DNA from: Anoplolepis gracilipes
Taxonomy: Eukaryota; Arthropoda; Insecta; Hymenoptera; Formicidae
Reading direction: 5' to 3'
Assembly: GCF_047496725.1 (NCBI RefSeq)
Contig: NC_132973.1
Span: forward strand, 7,353,233-7,417,232
DNA: 64,000 nucleotides
The translations under genes and the position numbers were made by a program. Below the pieces are notes generated by a model. The model was not told the DNA's origin, made no database searches, and saw only the letters and a list, made by a program, of their open reading frames with translations. This document shows positions 12,611 to 25,415 of this stretch, one piece after another (position 1 is the first letter of the stretch; each line of letters starts with the position of its first letter).

Positions 12611-13859
12611 TCTTGGCACGTGACTCCCTTTATCGAAACACCCTCTTAACCTCTAACACAATAAGTTTCGCACTTTATAACTTTACAGCTTCATCTCAAT
12701 ATATGATACTTTCTTGTGTTTCATTACTAATAAATTTAAGAGAAAATATATATTCTCTTCTCGAAAATCATATGAGAGGTAAAATTTAGATTTGGAAATG
12801 TAAGGTCAGTGTGCTGATATATTTGAAAAATAAGTACTCAAAAATAAAATATATACGGTGGATAGTTTTAACTTTATTTAAACATATTTGGAAGGAGTGA
12901 ATAAAAGTAGAAGAGTAGAGTAGAAAATAAAGGAACAATATTTTAATGACGCAATTTGTGCGATGATTTAAATTTATCATTCTGGTTAAATATCTTCATG
13001 TGAATTGATTATCTCCATTGTTGTTTTATTGAACTTGAAAAATTAATTCATTTTAACTTGCGAGTACGTGTTGAATGTTAGCGGTAAAATAGATTTCTGT
13101 TATGGTGAATCGTGCCGGTACCATAGAGAACTTCTAAAGCCTTCGTGTTGATACGGAAAACAGCTGCAATATCGGCTCTATTTTGGTGCATCATGTGCAT
13201 CATGTGGCACCCTCTAACAATTAATCGATAGGTGCAGTTATTAACTCATAATTGAATCGAGTTAAATTTAAAAAAAAATTAAATTATGAACTAATTTGCG
13301 TCTACTTTCTTTTATCGGGATAATTAATATTGTATTTATCAAGGGAGTTATATATAGTATTATTTTATTTTTACAACAGTTTTCCTTTTGTAATAAACAA
13401 AAGGATATTTCATTTTTATTTATCGATAAGAATATACGTAATTTTTTAAATTAATATTATTATTAAACTTTTTAAAAACATTTTTTATAAATTATTTTTA
13501 TATACGTAGCTTTTTAAAAAATTTTTTTACTAATTATATATTTTAAAATACATATCTCGAAATAGAAAAATTCTTTTTTGATAATTCAGTTTCAATTTAT
13601 GACGTAGGATTATTCGAATTGCATACAACTTTATTTTGTTATTTTAGCTTTTAATTATATTTATAAACTAGTTTGCAAGTCATAGATTTTCTAATAAACA
13701 TTCTAAACATTATTAAAATAGACTTTGCAAAAACAAAGAAGACATAATCATATCAATTAAGAAATAGAATATTTTAAGATAAGTTTAAGAATTTTTGAGT
13801 AGTATAATTTGTTATTAATATTATAATTTTTAGTTATTTGTTCATTGTCCAAAGTGCAT

Positions 13860-14280
13860 TTATGTGGGTTTGCAAATTATATCTGATGATAACGTCGCAC
13901 GGTATCTATCATGGCCATTAATATTCACATACGCTAATTAGCGCGATTTTTACACGGAGCCCGTTATTAATTAGCCGCCTTAACGAGTTACCATATTCAT
14001 CCTTTGGTAAGAATGAACAGAGAGGCCTTTACGACGAAAAAATGTCTCCGTAATTTTCATTCCCCGGGGAAACCCATGGTGCGTTCTACGTCCGTCGTGC
14101 AATCGGGGCAATCACAATCAAAGCGCGTTGCCGACACGGATTGGGTAGGTCGAGTGATTAACTTCGTTATCCGGTTATCGCACTACGTTTGTCCGCGAAT
14201 TTTGGAAATTCTACGAAGGGACCGATTGATATCCAGGTCTTTGTGTACGGATTTTAATCAAATCTAGCAGATTTTCAGGA
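13860..14280. other. island with clustered homeodomain-type sites
   Basis: A GC-richer block with several TAAT cores: GCTAATTAGCGC near 13935, TTATTAATTAGCCGCC near 13965 and GCCATTAATATT near 13915. An 87-codon frame at 14004-14267 has no recognisable domain. Clustered palindromic TAATTA cores in an otherwise plain intron make a developmental enhancer a reasonable guess. Conservation has not been tested. Confidence 0.3.
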
Positions 14281-14324
14281 ATGTCAACGAGAGTTTATTT
14301 ATCTTCCTGACTTGATTTTATTTG

Positions 14325-14370
14325 TTTTTTTTTTTTTTTTTTTTTTTTTTTATTTTATTTTATTTTATTA
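14325..14370. repeat. poly-T tract with TTTTA units
   Basis: Twenty-six T residues are followed by four TATTT-type units. It could be the complement of a retroelement tail, but no element body or target duplication is visible. Confidence 0.9.
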
Positions 14371-17300
14371 CCCTCGGTACGCGTGGGCTCAAAGGAAGAT
14401 GTGAGCTTTTTATTAGAGAACAGAAGCTTGCAAGAATCGCTGTATCTGCTGAATGACAACTTGACGTAAACAATATATATATTTTTTCGTCGGAGGAAGA
14501 ACTATTTGCTAGATTTGGATTTTTTGCGGATCAGTTTGAACTCGACGCGATTAGCAATATATCGATTTTTGTGTAGAAAATGAATTTTATTTTCAAAGTC
14601 ATACACATACATACACACACATACATATAATTATTTATGCAGCATACTTCTCTTACAATTAGAAGAATATATGTAGAAGAATATATTTTTACGTTCTATT
14701 GCTTCTCAGATATTAAAGAAATTTAATTTTTTTAATTTGCGACGCTAAATGTGCGGTGCAATTAATTGGAATAGAAACGAGCGCCGCGCAACTTAATGGC
14801 AATTATGAGGTGAGAAATTAACGACGACGGCACTTTGCCTAATTTCCTCCACGTTGCTTAAACGAGCAATTAGAAATTAGCGTCTCGAGGTCCCAAAGCT
14901 CCGAGCGTCTGAAAAATTTGTCGTTTTTTCTCAATTTTATATTAACAATAAGTAAAATCTAAAGTAGTTCAGTGAAATTAATTTAAAACAAACTTTTAAT
15001 ATGTATTGGAAGAGCTTTCATGAATCTAATTCACACAGAAGAGTACTTAATAATCTCTTTAGGGAAACATCAAATCTTGTTGAAATATTTTATATAACGA
15101 TAAGTAAATAGAATGCATGAAGAATTATATAATATTATTATTACAATACTTTTATTATTAAAACTTCAACAATTAAGTAACATCGTAATATCATGGTTTC
15201 GAAATTTATACAATTATTATATGTATTATGCTTGCTAAAGATAAAACAATTTAATATAATTACAATTTAAAATAGTCAATATACTTATTAATTATAATTT
15301 ATTAATTCTAAGTTATTAATTATAATTTTAAATTTTACACAAAATATTATAAATTTTTTAATAATATAGTAGTTTTAATAATATTTTAGTTATCTCCTAA
15401 AATCGATAATTGTTATTAGCACGACAAATATTTACGAACGATTTGTATATCTTATTCGCGATATTCGCGATACGAGAATTTGGGCTTGATTCTCGCAAGA
15501 GAAATTGCGAGTTGGTCTAGTATTGGCTTATGGACTCATCACTGTGTACGAGACACGAAACATTTCTACAGTTGACTGCATGATCCGCGGAGGCATGGTA
15601 GGATTCGTCGTCGTCGTCTCGCGCAACGAGCTAACCGGGCTTTGAACAAGCAAAGGCGAACCCGCAAAGCTGCAAGTCGGGAGTTGATCTACTGTATTTG
15701 TCTTTGTGTATATTCCAGAGAAACGTCTCTTCGTAAAAACGTAGAAAGATTCGCGCCATAATATCAAAGCGTTCTGCTTGATAGTGTTGGAATAAAAATC
15801 TTGTGTAAAGAAAGGAGAAAAAAACAACATCGTTAACTTTATCCGGTGCAAAAATATAAATATCCGTCATAAAAAAAAATTACATTATTATAAAAGTTAT
15901 TTTGTTTAAATATTATTAAATATAATTATTTTGTTTTGTTTAAATTAATCTTTTCTTTTACGGTTTTCGCTCTCTTTTTTTTTTTTCTAAAATATGAAAT
16001 TATGTTTTAAAATAAAATATATTGAATGAATCTGTATAAAAGTATGAAAAAAATATATTTTTATTAAATCAGTTTATTGAATACTCAATTTTTAATAAAT
16101 TAAATACAAGATTCGCGTATGTATTTATTTATTTCAAAGATTAATAATAATCTGAGTCACTTAAATATGTTTTTTTCTATTTTTCTTCTTTGAATTTTAA
16201 TTTTTAATTTAACGTGTATGTACCTTGGAATTTTAAGTAGTTAAATCACTCTCTTTTTTAATTATTTAATATTTGTAATTTATAAGTCTGCAAAAACTCT
16301 TCTTTTTTTAATTTTTAAACAGTAAACTGCGTTTATTACTTCTGTATTTAAAGTACAAAGTAGAAGCTTAATTTCTATATAAATTAAATTTAGTGAAATC
16401 TTCTAGAACTCAACATGAAATAATTAAAAAAATAGGAGCAAAATTTTTCAGATCATGTCAAGGATATTTAAAAATTTGTTTTTGTTATAAAGCACATTAT
16501 TCACGCGAACTGTTTTTTTATATAGCCAGAACCGAAATAATTAAAGCGACATCATTACCGCGCTATAAAAAACATTCAAGGGCCAGTCTAGTGGCGGCTT
16601 TAGTTGAATTTTGCGAATTATTTAGTTGAATTTGTCCGCAAATTTTTGAAAAGTAATATTGAAATAGCAATACGAACAAATTAGCATTGACGCCATATCG
16701 TATATGATATCTTATTACATGTTTCTCGAATCTGGCAAGAAGTGAGTTTCTCGCGAAAAGGTCAAAGATTGGCCCGGTTTTTCCTCACTCAATTTCTCTG
16801 TCTCCCTCTTTCCATTTCACATCTCTCTTTTCCTCGATTTATATCTTCTCTTGATATCGAGCGCCAACCTTCGAAGTTGTCGACGATGACTGGAAATACT
16901 CGAGATGTGAGTCTCGAAATTTCACTCGCCAAACGCTGCGAATGAAATTAGCGAAGTTAGTTAAATTCTCGACGTTTTATGATAATTTTTCTGCAAATTT
17001 TTTGTAATGTGTGATTTTACGTAATAGAATATTTTACATCAGCCTGTTGAAATACTTAGAAAGAAATTCTCTCTTGACCCAAATTATGAAAAAAATTAAA
17101 ATTACATATATATTTTTATTATTAGAAAGAAAGAGAAGATTTTTATGTTATATAAAAATATACTTCATATATGAAGGTGTTGTGTATTTTATCTAACTTT
17201 ATCTTCTGACAAATCTTTATCATTTTGAGATATTTTCGTTCATTTTTTTATCAGAGTACGTTACAGTATTCTTTGACAGAATCACTTATACTTATTTTTT

Positions 17301-18604
17301 GACAAATATGCTTCATGTGATTTCCTACGCTTGAAATATTACGCGCGTTACGCTGAAACGGCAGCTCATTCCGTTTGCGAACGGAACATTTTCGCGCGTT
17401 TTACATGGACGTGACGAAATTTACCAGCTAGAAACTGGAGCACAGCCGTGTTACGGCGTTTTCCTCGTGTGCTTCCGTCAAGAGAAAGAGAGAAACAGAA
17501 TCGAGAGTGCAAATTGAATTGAGAATACGTATACGAATTTTCACAAAAGTATTTTTGAGATTGAGACGGAAAACTTTGCCTCAATCTCAGTTGTATAAAA
17601 ATATGCGATAAACGCTTAAAAATATATTCTGTATGAATTTCTATAAACTCGCACGAGCTACAAATCTCAATTTACAATGAAAAATTTCGCGAAAAAACGT
17701 TCGTCGATTTATAAAGTAGGGATTTACAATTTTATAGAAATTTTGACGTATCACGCCTACCATATCATACATATTTGAAGGAATGTTTTCGTAGTTACAG
17801 GGCGTTTAGATGCGTTCTGGCAGATGCGTACATTTAATATTGAAACTTATAAATTAAATATGAATATTACTATCTAAAATTCAACAAGAATTTATAACAG
17901 TGAAAATGAGATAAGTGACGAAAAACTCAAGTGAAATCTCACGAGAAATTTTTATAAAGTTAATTTGGCAAACAATATGTTAATACACGGATTTTTATTT
18001 TGGTCTAAATATATTTATTAATTTGGTCTAAATATATGTATTGTGTACAAATGTTTTAATCAATATATTAATTTAATGTAATATGAATATTGAAAAATAT
18101 AAAAGCAAATACTATAAAAAAAGATTCTTAAGTCACTATTTTAAATTCAAACAGAAATTTTCGTCAAAATCGAAAGAAGTACATCTTGATATTGATGATT
18201 TAAATATACTGATAGATTATCGAACAATAGGTTAGTTTATAGCAAAATAATATAGGTGATGCTGTTTTCCTTTTGCAATCGTGTCTCCACGTTTCTTGCG
18301 AATCCTATTCTTTGTAACGCTTTTTAGTTGGCGACCGTCCAGCTAATGGCTACCCAATTTGTTCGTAAAAAAGAGAGAAGTAATCGCTACATAAATCTTT
18401 ACGTTAGTCGTTCCCATTATTTTCGCCCTGTAACGATATTTTTCCTGTGTTGTATAGAAGAATATACCCGTGCATATGCATGACTTATAAAATGTTATCT
18501 TGTGAACAATCGTTTGAATTGAAGTATTGTTTTTAGAAACTTACGAAGTGACAATTTGTTTAATGTAAATTAATGAAAATTCAGAGACTTATGATTTTTT
18601 TACA

Positions 18605-18628
18605 TTTTTTTTTTTTTTTTTTTTTTTT
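18605..18628. repeat. poly-T tract of 24
   Basis: An uninterrupted T run with AT-rich flanks. No associated SINE or LINE sequence recognised. Confidence 0.95.
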
Positions 18629-20964
18629 AAGAAATTAAAAAATATATTTGCTATATAAAAAACTGTATTTCTAAATTAATGTAATATTTCTTTATTGATG
18701 TTGCATATATTAAAAATTACTACAGAAAATTTTTTGAGATTTTTAGCAAAAACGAAATATCTTTATTTTACTATTGAAGTTTGATATTGATAGTTAGAAA
18801 AATTAAAATATTTTTTGAAATCCAGATATAGTGTCGTAGGTTTAAAGGGCAATTGGGCGATTTATATACCTACAGAGAGTTCTACATACACAATTTCATT
18901 TCAAATTGATGAATTCGGATCGATCGTGCGTTCTCTCACCAACGAAAATATTTTTCTTGATATTCGGAAAAGCGTATCGATGTGATGCCCAATATTTGCA
19001 ATATTGTGAATTATATTGTTTGTCGCACGTGCTCAGATTATTCGAATACTCGACATATGAATATGATTCTATTCATTCATACGGAAAAATTTAGAGATAT
19101 TATTCATAGACTTTCGAATTATTTATGATGCGAAAAATCAAGAGAAGAAGAGAACGTTGAAATAATACTGAAATTTTACAAATTATTCAAGTGAGTGGAT
19201 TTCTGGTTTGCTTGAATTATTTCGACGGTAACTTGTTTTTTTTACATTGTAAAACACTAATTTAATTTTTCCCGTATAAAAAACTAATTTTGAAAATTAT
19301 ATTACTTTGTATTTATTTAAAGTTATCTAGATAAAAAGTATTTATTTAAAGCCGTTTTGTATAATATATCAGTAAGAAGAAATGAAATTTTGTAATAAAA
19401 AAAAATGGCAAAAATTAAAACTTGATATTAAAGATTTATATACAAGTACTTAAAAATATATGTTTCTTTTATATCTTAGAGCAGAGGTCAAATTACAATT
19501 TTGTTTAGATAAATAAAGATGATAAATTATAATAGATTCTTTTATTTTGCTCTTCAAAGATAAAAATTCTTTTTATACATAAAAAAAATTTATTAATTTT
19601 TACTTATTTTATTACATAATACATATTACGTTTATGCTTCTGGGAGGGAGGCTAAAGAAGAATCTACTTAAGAAAACTCAAATTGAAATTTATTTAATCT
19701 TGATATAAGGACCAAGAAATATCAGTGTTCTGTGCATAATAATTAGTTTCACAGAAAACTAATTATTTATGAAACTGATACAATATCATTTGCGTCTGGT
19801 TCTGATAGCCCGCGAGAATTTAAATTCGTGTATTTTACTTATTTGTTTATAAAGTAGACATATAAAAAAATTATTGAGAAATATATTATCCCAGAATACT
19901 TTGAAAATACTTTTTACTTTATCACAAGAAAAACAACTATATATCTTTTAAGATAAAAAGATAAACACACAAATATGGATTGTAGTCCCCGAAAAGTTTA
20001 GGACGATATAGACATAGGCATTTTCTGATAGATTTGCTGGCAGAAAAGAAAGATAATGTTCTTTTATAATAGATGTGTTCCTGTTTCTGGGACATATATG
20101 TTATAAATATATGAGGTGATTCTGACAGCGGCGTAGCAAAAATCCTTGAACTTTAATGCAGATATTTTTATTTTTATTAGATTCTCATATCTTGTAATTT
20201 TTCTATTATATGAATTAAAAAATTAATTTCTTTTTCTCTTTTCTTTATTAAACTAAAACCTTGCATTAAACCATGAATTTATACAACGAAGTAAGCAAAT
20301 TTTGAAATTATGTTATTAATTAGATATAAAACGAGATCTTAAAAATTTTTTTCATTCGGACGTATTTTTATTTGTTAATTTCTTCTTATATTACCAAAAG
20401 GAAAATAAAAATAAAAATTAGCCGACTACGACGTTGAATTACAGTTCCGAAGTCTGCCGAAGGCGAGATAACGTAATTTCTCAGCGCGTTTCTCTCTTAG
20501 AAGCTTTATTATTTATCCATGATCCGACGTAATGTGAATAAAACATCAAACGCGAAATTGATTCTGGCGGTACTTGAACAATGCTGCCTTCTCAGGTGAT
20601 TTTCCGCTTAACACGCGCAAAGTTACATGAATGAAGTTTATCCCGTTTATCGCACAAATTATATATTTTTAAAGTAGAACAGCGAATTGGCTTACCTATT
20701 CTAAGAGTGTTTTTATACTTTATTAAGCGGATAAAGTTTGCCTGAAAAAAAATTGCACATTCAAGAATTTATTAAAACGTTAACATGTTGAAAATTAAAA
20801 AAGATTAATAAGATATGATAATAATAATAATCAAAGACTTAAAACAAAATAATAAAAAATATACAAAAGAGAAAATCTTTCGAAGATAATTTTCTCTCTC
20901 TTCCTTTTATTTATTTATTTATTTTTTTTATCAATACCTTAAAAATTCTTCAATTTCATGGTAA

Positions 20965-20967
<3 letters not shown>

Positions 20968-21010
<43 letters not shown>
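20968..21010. repeat. TA microsatellite
   Basis: About 21 TA units followed by very AT-rich sequence to about 21150. Confidence 0.95.
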
Positions 21011-21013
<3 letters not shown>

Positions 21014-21672
21014 TTATTTAAAACATTGTACTTATTTTATATTTTTGTGATATTTTTTTATATAATTTAGTTATTTTTATAATATATTGTATTTTTACAA
21101 TTATTTTTATATATTATATTAATTTATGTTGTTTTATTTTATTTATTATTTTTTTTGTAAAATTGAAATCCATATAAATGAAGCTTTACAATTCTTTATT
21201 TAATTTTAATGGCATCTTTCCAAGTTTTTTTTCAAAATTTGATTACGACTTTTTCTAATAATAAATAAAGTTAAATTTAGGCTATTTAGCTAGGTTCTAT
21301 TTGTTAAATGGAGGAGAAGTATTTTAAGCAATTCTACCCGCGCTATTTTAAATTCTCTCTCATTCTCGCATGTATCTGCAGAGTAGGTATTTCTGAGGAA
21401 CTTTGGTCTCGCGGTAATTAAAAACTCGCGGAAAATAAAGGTCGAGAGTCGAGTAAATGTGCTAATTGATCCGACTTCGTGACGAACAATCGTATTTCAC
21501 TCGCCAGAACAAAGTTCTCGACTTTTGCCTATTCGCTTCGGGGTAAATTTTCGCTTTTCCCGTTTCGGAGGAAAACGAGTTTAACGAATATATATTGGTG
21601 TTCAGTCAAAGGAATTTTTGCAAGATACAATAAATTTCCATTATCCCCCTCAAAAGAATTTTGGATTTCTGA

Positions 21673-21681
21673 GATGTTCTC
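21673..21681. repeat. left 9-bp target-site duplication
   Basis: GATGTTCTC directly abuts the terminal inverted repeat. An identical GATGTTCTC follows the other end at 23483-23491. A 9-bp duplication is characteristic of Mutator-like elements, although other superfamilies give 8-10 bp. Confidence 0.85.
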
Positions 21682-22348
21682 GTGTCTGTGAAGTTGGCAC
21701 GACATTTTATTAATTTTTAAAAAATAATAGCAATTCCAGTAGCACTTTTCATAGTTCTATAGTTCCTGATAAACATTAAAGAAGTTCCGCATTTTTAATA
21801 TCAAAAATATTGAAAATAAAAAATGACGTGCTAACTTCACGTTCCAGCACGGCCTATCCTCCTCTAAAGTACAAGAAAACATCGAAAATCAAGATGTTTA
21901 TTAAGAGTTCTCGTTAGTTCTGTACCAATTCTATAATTATATATATTTCAAGGCAAAATTCCAACAAATTACCAAAAAAAATCAAAAATAAAGAATGACG
22001 CGCTAACTTTGCGAATTTAGCACGACACTCTTCTCTCTAAAGTACTAAAACGAATTAAAAATTCTTATTTTTTACAAGAGTTCCCGACAGTTCTAATTGA
22101 GAGTCGCATATATATATATATATAATTTTAGGTCGATATTCCACCAATTAACTTTTAAACAATTTTTGTTTTAATTGCGTATTACGACATTTAGTAAAAA
22201 TGTGTCGTGCTGATGATTTTCGGCAGTTCTGACGATAGTTCTCGACAGATCTGCAAGAGTTCTATGTATTAAAATCAGTTTTAAACAGAGTCCCGATCAT
22301 TATTTATTTTTAAAACAATTTTTAACAATTACGTCCAGCACGTCACTT
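21682..22348 (+). repeat. left arm of the foldback element
   Basis: About 667 bp, the inverted partner of 22804-23482. It contains GACGTGCTAACTTCACG and a variant GACGCGCTAACTTTGCG further in, so the arm is itself built from diverged tandem units. Each unit ends in phrases like GTTCTCGTTAG/GTTCCCGACAG. Confidence 0.85.
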
Positions 22349-22803
22349 TTTTTCAGAACTGCCGAAAGTCATCAGCACGACACATTTTTTGCTATAAAAA
22401 TATTTTTTTTGTTCTAGCCGTTAAAAAGTTATGAAGGGCTTAATCTTAAGCCATTATAAAATTTTTTTATAGTACAATTGATAATATAGTCAATCAGTAG
22501 TGGTAATTATTCACGAAGCTTGGGGGAGTTATATCGAGTGTTACGCAAACATCTAAAGTAAACATATCGATACGAAATAAATAAAAAAATCATCTAAGGA
22601 GTTATCTAACTCTTTGTAAGTCTTTAACAGTTGGAGTAATGGAAATATTTTTTATAGCAAAAACTAGCAAATAATTAGCAAAAAATTAGTGTATTATTAA
22701 TTTTTTGTTTTTATTTATGTATGTGCAATTTTTTATAATAGCTAGATAGCTTAAGATTAATCGTCAGAACTGCCGAAAATCATCAGCACGATACATTTTT
22801 ACT

Positions 22804-23482
22804 AAGTGGCGTGCTGGATGTAAATGTTAAAAATTGTTTTAAAAATGAATAATGATCGGAACTCTGTTTAAAACTGATTTTAATGCATAGAACTCTTGCA
22901 GAACTGTCGAGAATCGAGAGATCGTTAGAATTGCCGAAAATCATCAGCACGACACATTTTTACTAAATGTCGTAATAATACGCAATTAAAACAAAAATTG
23001 TTTAAAAGTTAATTGGTGGAATATCGACCTAAAATTATATATATACATATATATATATATATATGCGACTCTCAATTAGAACTATCGGGAACTCTTGTAA
23101 AAAATAAGAATTTTTAATTCGTTTTAGTACTTTAGAGAGAAGAGTGCTAAATTCGCGAAGTTAGCGCGTCATTCTTTAGTTTTGATTTTTTTGGTAATTT
23201 GTTGGAATTTTACCTTGAAATATATATAATTATAGAATTGGTACAGAACTAACGAGAACTCTTAATAAACATCTTGATTTTCGATGTTTTCTTGTACTTT
23301 AGAGGAGAATGGGCCGTGCTAGAACGTGAAGTTAGCACGTCATTTTTTATTTTCGATATTTTTGATATTACAAATGCAGAACTTTTTTTAATGTTTATCA
23401 GGAACTATAGAACTATGAAAAGTGCTACTGGAATTGCCATTATTTTTTAAAAATTAATAAAATGTGCCAACTTCACAGACAC
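22804..23482 (-). repeat. right arm of the foldback element
   Basis: About 679 bp, the reverse complement of the left arm with small indels. The left arm has GGCACGACATTTTATT where this arm has GGCACATTTTATT on its own reading strand, and the arm TA microsatellites differ in length. Confidence 0.85.
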
Positions 23483-23491
23483 GATGTTCTC
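23483..23491. repeat. right 9-bp target-site duplication
   Basis: GATGTTCTC, identical to 21673-21681. The identity argues for an insertion that has not been much eroded. Confidence 0.85.
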
Positions 23492-24926
23492 AAATAATTT
23501 CTTAAATTTATAATTCTTTATTTTCTCAAGTTTGTGTATACACACGATATTATTAATAATTATTTACAATTAAGAAATAATTTATATAGATTTAATATTT
23601 TGCTTTATTATCTACTTTATGTACTATTTATGGTTTAAATATATTTACTTTTTATATTTTACTCTTTTTATTTGCCAGTTATTTTATTCACTTTTTCAAT
23701 ATTTATATTTATTTATTTTATTATTTTTATATTTATCTAATTTTTTTTTATATGTATTTGATTTTTTTCGTTCTCTCTATTTATTTTGTTCCTCTTCAGA
23801 ATGGATTATATCGTAGCGAGGAAAATTTGAAATTTTGTTTAATTTTGGAACTTTGAGATTTTAAATTCACCACGAGATAAATTCGGGCATTAATTTATTC
23901 CCCACAATTGCATCAGGATAATCATCATCGATGGCCGCGCATTTCGGGAAATAGATTATAACATGGCCAAAATGACCGTAATCACAGTTGCGAGATCCAA
24001 TAAATTATTCCAGCAATCGGAATTCAGAGCTCGTAGATCGATCTTCGTTAATCGTTTGTTTATCAAGAGCTTTTCGTTTTAAAATTTTCCATTAATCCGC
24101 TCTTTTTTTAACGTAGATTGCGTCATATAACTTTGCATGAGAGAAACAATAGTATCAAAATTATCTATCTAATTTTATTACAATAGAGAAGAAAATATGT
24201 TCTTAAGAAAAGTTATAATCTTGAACAAGACAAATACAGAGATGAGAAAATTTCCCTCGAGGCAATTTGCTTCCGCGCGAAAAGAATTTGTTCATTATAA
24301 TAAAAAATTTTTCATTTTGCGTTACATATCTAATTTTTATTTTTACTTAAATCTCTCTTCACTCTCTCGGATTAGATCGCGCGAAATTACTTCCGATTGG
24401 AATGTTCGAAATAGTTGTTAAGTGCGAGATAGGAGTGAGATACTTTGTGGATTATAGTAAAAATATATAGTGAGGCCAAGAGTCGATTTCCTGCGGACAA
24501 TGGGATCGTCATTGGAGCTTCGGTAAGAAGAGAGAAATACGCGAGGAGATGGCAGTTACGTGCCTTGTTAAATTCTCTAGAAAACGAGGCACGGAATCGC
24601 CGTTCCAAGTGGAATGAGATCCGTGTGTAGAAAATTGAAGTATCAACGGTGACAATTTAACATCTTATTGCGGCGTAATCTGGTATTTCATGATGCACTA
24701 GCAATAGACAATTTTCTTCCCTAAGAATTTCGTCCATCTTTATTATATTGCAAAGTGCTACTGATATAAAAATAAAATAAAATACAAATAAAATAAACAA
24801 AATATTTTCTTTATTCTATTGATAAAATAATTAATTAAAAATTAGGTTACATAACGTAAAAATAGAAAACGCATGGAATAGAGAAGAATTTTGGCTACAA
24901 GAGCATACACGGTTTATTTTTTCGTC

Positions 24927-24951
24927 TTTTTTTTTTTTTTTTTTTTTTTTT
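24927..24951. repeat. poly-T tract of 25
   Basis: Uninterrupted T run next to TATATATATG. No retroelement body recognised on either side. Confidence 0.95.
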
Positions 24952-25400
24952 GTTGGAATATATATATGCACATCATGTGTCTTAAATAACGAGCTCTATC
25001 GTGAATTAATACCTCTCTATCCTCCGTGAAATTGCAAAAAGTATGAAAAGAGTTTGTGGAATTCAAGAGAAGGAACATGAGACTTGAGTGAGAGATGGCA
25101 GGAACGAAAAGAAGAAAGGTGAGTATGAGGGCGCATGAGGGCGATAAAAAGGAAACGGGAAAGTGGCAGCCATACTGATGAGACGAGCATCGTCGCCCGG
25201 AGGCTGATAAACCTTTCAAAACCTGACAATTTTTGACAGCTGCGCGCCATCGCGAATTGAGAGGATGGAATCGGTGAATTTTTGAAGGAATGAAAAATGT
25301 AAAGACGACACACACACATACACAATAAGATTTTTAAATTTAATAAGTTATTATTCTCTCTTGATCGCATTGCCAATTGAAAATTAGCAAATTATAGGGC

Positions 25401-25415
25401 GGGGGGGGGGGGGGG
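25401..25415. repeat. poly-G tract of 15
   Basis: Fifteen consecutive G residues, preceded by GGGC. Homopolymer G this long is rare in AT-rich insect DNA. It could form a quadruplex or be a sequencing-difficult site. Confidence 0.9.

Larger units (their letters stand above)
11606..13859 (+). other. start of a very long MMP intron
   Basis: The donor GTAAGT at 11606 has no convincing partner acceptor within the window, so this begins an intron of over 52 kb. The stretch holds a TA microsatellite (12093-12135) and a CpG-rich island (about 12180-12610) with short unassignable frames. Two adjacent TGCATCATG units lie near 13190, and the remainder is AT-rich background. No exon recognised. Confidence 0.6.
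14281..21672. other. intronic stretch, no exon recognised
   Basis: AT-rich DNA. Two long T tracts occur (14325-14370, followed by repeated TTTTA units; 18605-18628), and a TA microsatellite at 20968-21010. A 21-bp tandem pair built on TTTGGTCTAAATATAT lies near 18000-18040. A perfect 12-bp stem hairpin (AATAATTAGTTT, loop CACAGA) lies near 19740. GC-richer patches with TAAT-type cores lie at about 14740-14920 and 20420-20650. Short frames at 15528-15870, 16393-16945, 17366-17584 and 21479-21691 have no recognisable domains. Confidence 0.6.
21682..23482. mobile_element. 1801-bp foldback element, Mutator-like type
   Basis: The element starts GTGTCTGTGAAGTTGGCAC and ends with the exact reverse complement, GTGCCAACTTCACAGACAC. 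The inverted arms continue for about 670 bp on each side with high identity by eye. Shared landmarks include the phrase for AGTAGCACTTTTCATAGTTC near each end and a TA microsatellite in each arm. The 455-bp centre (about 22349-22803) does not align as simple arms. It carries a further copy of the CATCAGCACGACACA/TTTTCGGCAG unit in opposite relative orientation, so an inner segment has been inverted. No frame over 60 codons lies inside, so it is non-autonomous. The 9-bp duplication and long terminal repeats fit a Mutator-like foldback. The transposase source is unknown. Confidence 0.88.

Noticed and set aside
19738..19775. 12-bp stem hairpin AATAATTAGTTT with a 6-nt loop
   Set aside because: Too short for a microRNA precursor and not flanked by target duplications. 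Small AT palindromes are common here.
24914..25315. 133-codon minus-strand frame ending in a lysine run
   Set aside because: The lysine run is the poly-T tract read on the other strand. The rest overlaps a second frame and has no recognisable features.
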